Source of the DNA: Leptogranulimonas caecicola
GTDB lineage: Bacteria; Actinomycetota; Coriobacteriia; Coriobacteriales; Atopobiaceae
Length of the DNA stretch: 64,000 nucleotides
NCBI RefSeq assembly: GCF_023168405.1
Contig: NZ_AP025285.1
Location: 558,001-622,000 of the forward strand
Direction of reading: 5' to 3'
Below the pieces are notes generated by a model. It saw only the letters and a list, made by a program, of their open reading frames with translations, had not been told where the DNA came from and did not search any database. The translations under genes and the position numbers were made by a program. Of this stretch, positions 58,105 through 64,000 are shown one piece after another. Numbering within the stretch: the first letter of the stretch is position 1; each line of letters starts with the position of its first letter.

Positions 58105-61100
58105 CATCCAAGAAAACCCCTACGGTCTTGAGGCTCGCGGCGCCGAGCTGGTGCCCTGCGCGCTCTCTGCTGCTGCCGAGAAGCCCGTGCCTTCCCTTGA
58201 AGACCTCCGCCTGGGCATCGACGTGGGTTCCACCACGGTGAAGGTGGCGGTCATCGACTCTCAGGGCCAGCTAGTCTATGCCAACTACCAGCGCCACCAC
58301 ACCGACATCCGCGCCTGCGCCAAGGACCTCTTCTTGAAGGCTCAGGCCTGGGTGGGCGATACCCCTATGCGCGTGTCAATCACCGGCTCCGGTGGCCTTC
58401 TGCTCTCTCAATGGCTGGACCTGGAGTTTGTTCAGGAGGTCATCGCCTCCAAGCGTGCCGTGGAGACCCTTATCCCCCAAACCGACTGCGCCATCGAGCT
58501 GGGTGGCGAGGACGCCAAGATCATCTACTTCGACAACGGCATCGAGCAGCGCATGAACGGCACCTGTGCAGGCGGCACCGGCGCCTTCATCGATCAGATG
58601 GCTTCCCTTTTGCATACCGACGCCTCGGGTCTCAACACCCTGGCCGAGAAGGCCACCCACATCTACCCCATCGCCTCTCGCTGCGGCGTCTTTGCCAAAT
58701 CCGACGTGCAGCCCCTGCTCAACGAGGGCGCTGCTCCGGCAGACATTGCCGCCTCCATCTTCCAGTCAGTGGCCAACCAGACGGTCTCCGGTCTAGCATG
58801 TGGCCATCCCATCCGCGGTCATGTGGCCTTTTTGGGCGGCCCTCTCCAGTACCTGCCTCAGCTGCGCGAGCGCTTCTACGAGACGCTGGAGCTGCCTGAG
58901 GACTGCCGCATTGTGCCCGAGAACGCCCATCTCTTTGTCGCCACGGGCGCCGCGCTGGCAGGCGAGTCGTCTAAGCGCTCCACCTTCAGCCAGGTGATCG
59001 ATGCGCTGGACTCGCTGGGCGACACCCAGGGCTCTGAGGTAGAGCGTCTCGACCCGCTCTTTGCCACCCAGAAAGACCTGGACGAGTTTCACGAGCGCCA
59101 CAGCCGCGAGGTAGTGCCCACCGCAGATCTTGCCAGCTACCAAGGGCGCGTGTTTATCGGCATCGATGCTGGCTCCACCACCATGAAGGCCGCCATGGTG
59201 GGCGAGGAGGGCCAGCTGCTCCGCACTTGGTACGGCAACAACAACGGAGACGTGCTGGGCACCGCCACCATCATCATGGACGACTTCTATGATGCGCTGC
59301 CTGAGGGCTGCGTCATAGGGCACGTGACCACCACCGGCTATGGCGAGGCGCTGCTCATCGAAGCGCTTAAGGCAGACTCTGGCGAGATCGAGACCGTAGC
59401 TCACCTGCGGGGCGCCAAGGCCTTCGTGCCCCAGGTGGAGTTCATCTTGGACATCGGCGGCCAGGACATGAAATGTCTGCGAGTAAAAGACGGCGTCATC
59501 GACTCCATCATGCTCAACGAGGCCTGCTCTTCTGGCTGCGGCTCCTTCATCGAGAGCTTCGCCGATTCCATGGGCATGGACGTGCGCGACTTTGCCGCCG
59601 CCGCGGTGGGCGCCGACAAGCCGGTGGATTTGGGCAGCCGCTGCACGGTGTTCATGAACAGCCGCGTGAAGCAGGCCCAGAAAGAGGGCGCTACCGTAGG
59701 CGACATCGCGGCAGGCCTGTCCTACTCGGTCATCAAGAACGCGCTCTTCAAGGTCATCAAGCTCCGCGACGCAGAAGAGATCGGCGCCTCAGTGGTGGTT
59801 CAGGGCGGCACCTTCATGAGCGACGCAACGCTGCGCGCCTTCGAGCTGCTCACCGGCCGCGAGGCCATCCGCCCCGACATCGCCGGTTGCATGGGTGCCT
59901 ACGGTGCCGCCCTGCTAGCCCGCGATCGTGCCGGCAAGGACGGCACCTCGAGCCTGCTCACCCGCGCCGAGATCGACAACCTTAGGGTCAAGCGCATCAA
60001 GGCCCACTGCGGCCGCTGCTCCAACAACTGCCTGCTCACCATCAACGACTTTGGCGGAGGCCGCCGCTTCATCACCGGCAACCGCTGCGAGAAGGGTGCA
60101 GGCTCCCACAAGCAAAAGTCGCAAGCCCCTAACCTCTTCGAGGTAAAGAACCGCCTGCTCTTCGACCGTCCTTCCTTGGATCCCGAGCGCGCCCCCCGCG
60201 GCACCGTGGGCATCCCCCGCGCCCTGAACATGTACGAGAACTATCCCTTCTGGCATGCCTTCTTTACGGAGTTGGGCTTCTCGGTCATTCCTTCCGATAA
60301 TTCCACCAAGGCCACCTACGAGGCGGGCATCGAGTCCATGCCCTCCGAGAGTGTGTGCTATCCTGCCAAGCTCTCCCACGGCCATGTGGTGAACCTGCTC
60401 CAAAAAGACGTGGACTTCATCTGGATGCCCTGCGTGCGCTGGGAGCGCCAGGAGGATCCCACCGCAGGCAACCACTACAACTGCCCCATCGTCATGAGCT
60501 ATCCCCAGGCGTTGGAGCTCAACATGGACGAGCTGGCAGACCCCTCGGTGGAGTATCTGGCGCCTTTTGTGCCCTATGACGACAAGAACGAGCTCAAGCG
60601 CCGCCTCTACGAGGTAGTGAGCGTGCAGCGCGAGGCCGACGCAGCCTCGGGCCGCGGCCGGGTGCGCGGCGAGCATATCACCCGCGCCCAGATCGACGCC
60701 GCAGTGAACGCCGCCTGGCAGGCAGACCTGGACTTCAAGCGCGCCATGGAGGTGGCGGGCGACGAGGCTCTGGCTTGGATCGAGGCCAACGACGCCCACG
60801 GCATCGTGCTGGCAGGGCGCCCTTACCACAACGACCCCGAGATCAACCACGCCATCCCCGAGCTGGTGGCCTCCTTTGGCTTCGCGGTGCTCACCGAGGA
60901 CTCGGTGGCCCATCACATGCGTCCCGAGCGCCCCATCCGCGTGGTGGACCAGTGGATGTTCCACAGCCGCCTCTACCGTGCCGCCCGGTTTGTGGCCAGC
61001 CGCAACGACCTGGACCTCATCCAGCTCAACTCCTTTGGCTGCGGCCTAGACGCCCTCACCACCGACCAAGTGCAGGAGATCCTGGAGGCTGCCGGCAAGA

Positions 61101-62773
61101 TCTATACCGTCTTGAAGATCGACGAGGTCTCCAACCTGGGCGCGGCCCGCATCCGCATCCGCTCCCTCATGGCGGCCTTGAAAGAGCAGCGTGCCGAGCT
61201 GGAAGCCCAATACCCCGGCGCCGAGCACCTGCCGCAGGAGCGCACTGCTGCCAGCGCGGCCTTCGCCAAGCCCCGCTACACCCAGGAGATGTTCGAGGAG
61301 GGCTACACCATCCTGGTGCCCCAGATGGCTCCCATCCACTTCGCCCTGGTGGAGCCCATCATCAAGGCTGCTGGTTATAACATGGTGCTTCTGCCCTCGG
61401 TGGACCGCGGCGCCGTGGACGCTGGCCTCAAGTATGTGAACAACGACATCTGCTACCCCTCCATCCTGGTGACCGGCCAGATCATGGAAGCCATCGAGAG
61501 CGGCAAGTACGACCTTGACAAGACCGCCGTCCTCATCACCCAGACCGGCGGCGGCTGCCGCGCCACCAACTATATCGCCCTCATCCGCAAGGCGCTCAAA
61601 GACTCCGGCAACGGCCACATTCCCGTGATCTCTCTGGCAGTGGCCGGCGGCCTGGACGAGGACAACCCCGGCTTCAACCTGCTCAAGCCGGCCGTCTTGG
61701 TGAAGGCCTGCTATGCGCTGCTCTTTGGCGACCTCATCATGCAGCTGCTCTATCGCACCCGTCCCTACGAGGATGTGCCCGGCAGCGCCAACGAGCTCTT
61801 CGAGCAGATCATGGCCGAGGCCGAGGCCGCCATGCCCACCATGGGCCCTCGCGACTTCTACCGCCTGTGCCAGCGCACCATCGACGCCTTCGAGATCCTG
61901 CCGCTGGTCAACGACCGCTCCAAGCCCCGCGTGGGCGTGGTGGGCGAGATCCTGGTGAAGTTCCATCCCACCGCCAACAACGAGGTGGTCAAGGTCATCG
62001 AGTCCGAGGGCTGCGAAGCGGCGGTGCCCGGCCTGGTGGACTTCTTCCTCTTTGGGCTCACCAGCCCCATCAACATGAGGGGAGAGCTGGGCAGCTCTTT
62101 CAAGCGCCGCGCCACCCACATGGCGGGTATCAAGCTCATCGACTCTTTGCGTGCCCCCATCAACCGCATGCTCGAGGAGACCACCCGCTTCGAGCCCTAC
62201 GCCCAGATCTTCGAGCTGGCCGAGAAGGCCAGCCAGATCCTGTCCCTGTGCAACACCATGGGCGAGGGCTGGCTGCTCACGGCCGAGATGGTGGACCTCA
62301 TCGAGACCGGCTGCCCCAACATCGTGTGCTGCAGTCCCTTCGCGTGCCTGCCCAACCACGTGGTGGGCAAGAGCGTCATCAAGCGCCTGCGCCAGATGCA
62401 TCCGGAGTCGAACATTGTGGCGGTGGACTACGACCCCGGTGCCTCCGAGGTCAACCAGCTCAACCGCATCAAGCTCATGATCTCGGTGGCCAAGGAGAAC
62501 TTCCGCGCAGCCCAGGCTGCCGGCAGGGGCGCCGGCTCCTTCAAGCTGGTGAACCCCGAAGATCCCACCCTGGGCTATGAGCCGGTAGACGAGCGTGAGC
62601 TGCGCCGAGGTGCCACTTCTCTTTGCCATGCCCACATGAACGCTGCCGAACCTATTCGCCTCTCCGACGCCCAGCTGCGCATGATCGCGGCGGCCGAGGC
62701 CGAGGCCGCGCAGCGGGCACGGGCCAAGGCGGAAGACGCAGAGGTTGAGCGCTCAGAGGTTGCACGCAGCTAG
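58097..62773 (+). CDS. Giant BadF/HgdC-like dehydratase activator protein with DUF2229 and HgdB-type domains
   Basis: The 1558-residue protein joins two ASKHA ATPase domains of the 2-hydroxyacyl-CoA dehydratase activator type (GIDVGSTTVKVAVID at 40-54, GIDAGSTTMKAAMV at 355-368). Each keeps the two cysteines that would hold the bridging [4Fe-4S] cluster (Cys157 in CAGGTGAF and Cys196 in SRCGVFAKSD; the second domain has ACSSGCGSF and SRCTVFMNSR). From about residue 660 come DUF2229/CoA-activase regions and a dehydratase-subunit-like part (YPAKLSHGH, QTGGGCRATNYI). Proteins of this length are widespread in anaerobes but uncharacterised. It starts GTG 58097. Confidence 0.88.
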   Translation: MTNIQENPYGLEARGAELVPCALSAAAEKPVPSLEDLRLGIDVGSTTVKVAVIDSQGQLVYANYQRHHTDIRACAKDLFLKAQAWVGDTPMRVSITGSGGLLLSQWLDLEFVQEVIASKRAVETLIPQTDCAIELGGEDAKIIYFDNGIEQRMNGTCAGGTGAFIDQMASLLHTDASGLNTLAEKATHIYPIASRCGVFAKSDVQPLLNEGAAPADIAASIFQSVANQTVSGLACGHPIRGHVAFLGGPLQYLPQLRERFYETLELPEDCRIVPENAHLFVATGAALAGESSKRSTFSQVIDALDSLGDTQGSEVERLDPLFATQKDLDEFHERHSREVVPTADLASYQGRVFIGIDAGSTTMKAAMVGEEGQLLRTWYGNNNGDVLGTATIIMDDFYDALPEGCVIGHVTTTGYGEALLIEALKADSGEIETVAHLRGAKAFVPQVEFILDIGGQDMKCLRVKDGVIDSIMLNEACSSGCGSFIESFADSMGMDVRDFAAAAVGADKPVDLGSRCTVFMNSRVKQAQKEGATVGDIAAGLSYSVIKNALFKVIKLRDAEEIGASVVVQGGTFMSDATLRAFELLTGREAIRPDIAGCMGAYGAALLARDRAGKDGTSSLLTRAEIDNLRVKRIKAHCGRCSNNCLLTINDFGGGRRFITGNRCEKGAGSHKQKSQAPNLFEVKNRLLFDRPSLDPERAPRGTVGIPRALNMYENYPFWHAFFTELGFSVIPSDNSTKATYEAGIESMPSESVCYPAKLSHGHVVNLLQKDVDFIWMPCVRWERQEDPTAGNHYNCPIVMSYPQALELNMDELADPSVEYLAPFVPYDDKNELKRRLYEVVSVQREADAASGRGRVRGEHITRAQIDAAVNAAWQADLDFKRAMEVAGDEALAWIEANDAHGIVLAGRPYHNDPEINHAIPELVASFGFAVLTEDSVAHHMRPERPIRVVDQWMFHSRLYRAARFVASRNDLDLIQLNSFGCGLDALTTDQVQEILEAAGKIYTVLKIDEVSNLGAARIRIRSLMAALKEQRAELEAQYPGAEHLPQERTAASAAFAKPRYTQEMFEEGYTILVPQMAPIHFALVEPIIKAAGYNMVLLPSVDRGAVDAGLKYVNNDICYPSILVTGQIMEAIESGKYDLDKTAVLITQTGGGCRATNYIALIRKALKDSGNGHIPVISLAVAGGLDEDNPGFNLLKPAVLVKACYALLFGDLIMQLLYRTRPYEDVPGSANELFEQIMAEAEAAMPTMGPRDFYRLCQRTIDAFEILPLVNDRSKPRVGVVGEILVKFHPTANNEVVKVIESEGCEAAVPGLVDFFLFGLTSPINMRGELGSSFKRRATHMAGIKLIDSLRAPINRMLEETTRFEPYAQIFELAEKASQILSLCNTMGEGWLLTAEMVDLIETGCPNIVCCSPFACLPNHVVGKSVIKRLRQMHPESNIVAVDYDPGASEVNQLNRIKLMISVAKENFRAAQAAGRGAGSFKLVNPEDPTLGYEPVDERELRRGATSLCHAHMNAAEPIRLSDAQLRMIAAAEAEAAQRARAKAEDAEVERSEVARS
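58174..58186 (+). repeat. Dispersed word TGCCGAGAAGCCC
   Basis: Exact copy in the N-terminal segment of the giant activator protein, read as Ala-Glu-Lys-Pro just before its first ATPase domain. Confidence 0.7.
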
Positions 62774-63030
62774 AGGCAGCAATCGGCTGCGAGCTTCGAG
62801 AGGACCCGGCGGACCCGGACAAGGTCTGCCACCGGCACATGCTCGTTGGGTTTGTGCGCCACTTCCAGGCTGCCGGGTCCATAGCTTAAAAATTCCAAGT
62901 TGCCGGTAGCGGCTGCCATGACCGCGGTGTCGGTGTAGCCCGTGAAGATGTCGATGGGCGCGGCGGCGCCGGCAGTGCGCAAGCGGCAGACGAACTCAGC
63001 GGCTGCAGCTACGGCGTCAGCGTCCTCCAA
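62770..63030 (-). pseudogene. C-terminal remnant of an M20-family peptidase
   Basis: The translated piece (about 86 residues) contains DIFTGYTDTAVMAAATGN and LSYGPGSLEVAHKPNEHVPVADL, which match the end of M20 metallopeptidases and ArgE/DapE-type deacylases (the YGPG and AHxPNE motifs are the final conserved block). The zinc-binding N-terminal three quarters are missing. The frame closes about 30 bases upstream of 63030 and no M20 sequence continues to the right; instead the next bases encode a glycosyltransferase remnant in the other direction. Confidence 0.75.
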
Positions 63031-63559
63031 GCTGCGGCTGGCCGGGAGCTGGGGCAGCGCTCAAGCTCAGTGCGACGCCATAGGCGCCCAGGCAGCGCGC
63101 CTTGCGACCCCGGTGGAGTTTCTTGGGCGCCTGGATCCAGAGCATCTCGCCCAGGAGTATCGAGCTGCGAGCACCTTTGTGCTCCCCTCGTTTTTCGAGG
63201 GGCTCCCGTTGGTGGCGGTGGAGGCTCTGGCCTGCGGCTGCAAGGCGGTGCTCACCGATCTCCCCGGCATCCGTCCCTGGCTTTCCTTGGGGCTTCCCCA
63301 GGCGTCGGTGCGCTGGGTGACGCCTCCTGCCATCGCCGACGTGGACAAGCCCAAGCTCTCAGACCTCCCGGCTTTCGAGACTCGCCTTGCCGAGAAGATC
63401 GCGGCCTCCCTAGCTGATCCTTCCCCTGTCCTAGATGCCACGGCCCTCTCCTGGGGCGGGGTGCTCCAGAGGATCCTCTCGTCCGCAGGAACCGGGCGCC
63501 CGACTGATTTTGCCCGTCCATCCGAAGCTTTGCCGGCACTCGGGTACACTTTCATCTAG
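63031..63559 (+). pseudogene. C-terminal remnant of a GT4-family glycosyltransferase
   Basis: From about 63031 to the stop at 63559 the plus strand encodes the second half of a GT-B family 4 glycosyltransferase: LRLAGSWGSAQAQC, VEFLGRLDPEHLAQEYRAASTFVLPS, FFEGLPLVAVEALACGCKAVLTDLPGI, with the EGxPL..E nucleotide-sugar motif intact. The N-terminal acceptor half is missing. In this frame an ATG at 62942 exists, but what it would encode is the antisense of the M20 remnant, so the gene is probably broken. Confidence 0.7.
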
Positions 63560-63578
63560 CAAACGATGGGAGGTCCCT

Positions 63579-64000
63579 ATGGGCAGGTCGAGCGGTGCAG
63601 GATCAGGCGGAGGGGGAGGCGGTGGCTTCTCGGGTGGTGGTCGCTCCTCCGGCGGCTTCTCGGGAGGGTCGCGCTCGGGCGGCCGCTCCAGTCGTCCAAG
63701 CTCTGGCTCCCACAGCGGCCTTGGCCCTGGATTCGGACCTGTGGGCGGGTTTGGCGGCCCACCTATGGGTTACCCTCGCCGCCGCTATAGAGGCGGCAGC
63801 TTTATGGGCGGCTTTTTAGGCTCCATGCTGGGAAGCTCTATGGGCAACAGCAGCAAAAGAGCCACCGCTGCCTCGAGCTCTCAACCTGCTCCTGCCGCTT
63901 CCTCGAATCCTGGTGCCGACTCTACGCCGCCCGCCACACCCCAAGAGAGCACCGGCGGATGCGGATGCGGCACGCTGTTCGTCCTTTTGTGTGCGGCCCT
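63579..64000 (+). CDS. Gly/Ser-rich protein of unknown function, cut by the window edge
   Basis: A frame starting at ATG 63579 (GGGAGG eight bases upstream) stays open to the last base. It encodes MGRSSGAGSGGGGGGGFSG, then Gly-, Ser- and Arg-rich stretches, a Pro/Gly region, a Ala/Ser/Pro linker and, near the edge, CGCGTLFVLLCAA, probably the start of a membrane segment. Low-complexity Gly/Arg-rich N-terminal regions are hard to classify and no family is recognised. The 3' end lies outside the window. Confidence 0.6.
   Translation, partial: MGRSSGAGSGGGGGGGFSGGGRSSGGFSGGSRSGGRSSRPSSGSHSGLGPGFGPVGGFGGPPMGYPRRRYRGGSFMGGFLGSMLGSSMGNSSKRATAASSSQPAPAASSNPGADSTPPATPQESTGGCGCGTLFVLLCAA

Noticed and set aside
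1-64000. CRISPR arrays, integrase, transposase or prophage genes
   Set aside because: No regularly spaced repeats and no proteins of these classes were recognised in the window.

Overview
The window looks like a piece of chromosome from a GC-rich, anaerobic actinobacterium, most likely of the class Coriobacteriia (Olsenella/Atopobiaceae-like). This is inference from gene content: a ribosomal alpha operon with an actinobacterial-style acidic L17 tail, an Etf-linked lactate dehydrogenase, an NfnAB transhydrogenase, a giant 2-hydroxyacyl-CoA dehydratase activator-like protein, PTS sugar uptake and a clostridial-type secondary alcohol dehydrogenase. No rRNA, CRISPR array, transposase or phage gene was seen.

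Layout. 0.2-3.7 kb: infA-rpmJ-rpsM-rpsK-rpsD-rpoA-rplQ with a terminator. 3.8-7.2 kb: ECF energizing module (two ATPases fused in one chain, plus EcfT) and truA. 7.3-11 kb: HD hydrolase, heavy-metal exporter, glycosyltransferase, FKBP. 11.2-15.1 kb: lctD-lctB-lctC (FAD dehydrogenase, EtfB, ferredoxin-EtfA). 15.2-20 kb: FKBP lipoprotein, xpt, sfsA, nfnAB. 20-22 kb: an AT-richer patch with an anchored FIVAR protein and long inverted repeats. 22-24.6 kb: pth, DeoR regulator and oxidoreductase. 25-32.4 kb: murQ, lactose/cellobiose-type PTS, GlcNAc-type kinase, GH1 phospho-glycosidase and an RpiR regulator. 32.4-35.3 kb: prs-glmU and tRNA-Gln. 35.3-40 kb: peptidoglycan-binding protein, polyprenyl synthase, galE, a Tat-exported NlpC/P60-like protein. 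40-43.5 kb: FMN riboswitch and a four-gene riboflavin ECF transporter. 43.5-47.7 kb: a beta-helix protein coupled to an oxidoreductase-MurB fusion. 48-50.5 kb: zinc alcohol dehydrogenase and a COG0523 GTPase. 50.5-56.8 kb: serine hydrolase, UPF0210, acyltransferase-SGNH, amino-acid-binding lipoprotein. 57.2-64 kb: TetR regulator, the giant activator-like protein, two gene remnants meeting at one point, and a Gly-rich protein cut by the window edge.

How the parts may work together. MurQ splits MurNAc-6-P into GlcNAc-6-P and D-lactate, and the lctDBC complex would oxidise lactate while coupling NADH and ferredoxin; NfnAB would then connect those pools to NADPH. The peptidoglycan theme also covers glmU, MurB, the peptidoglycan-binding protein and the NlpC/P60-like protein.

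The most unusual signal is not a gene. A short word, TGCCGAGAA, occurs about 27 times on the two strands (about 0.5 expected by chance). Twelve copies extend to TGCCGAGAARCCC. The copies sit in intergenic gaps, sometimes in inverted pairs, and in dispensable protein linkers, where they often read as Ala-Glu-Lys-Pro. This resembles a DNA uptake sequence or another genome-wide signal. All counts and homology calls here were made by eye.
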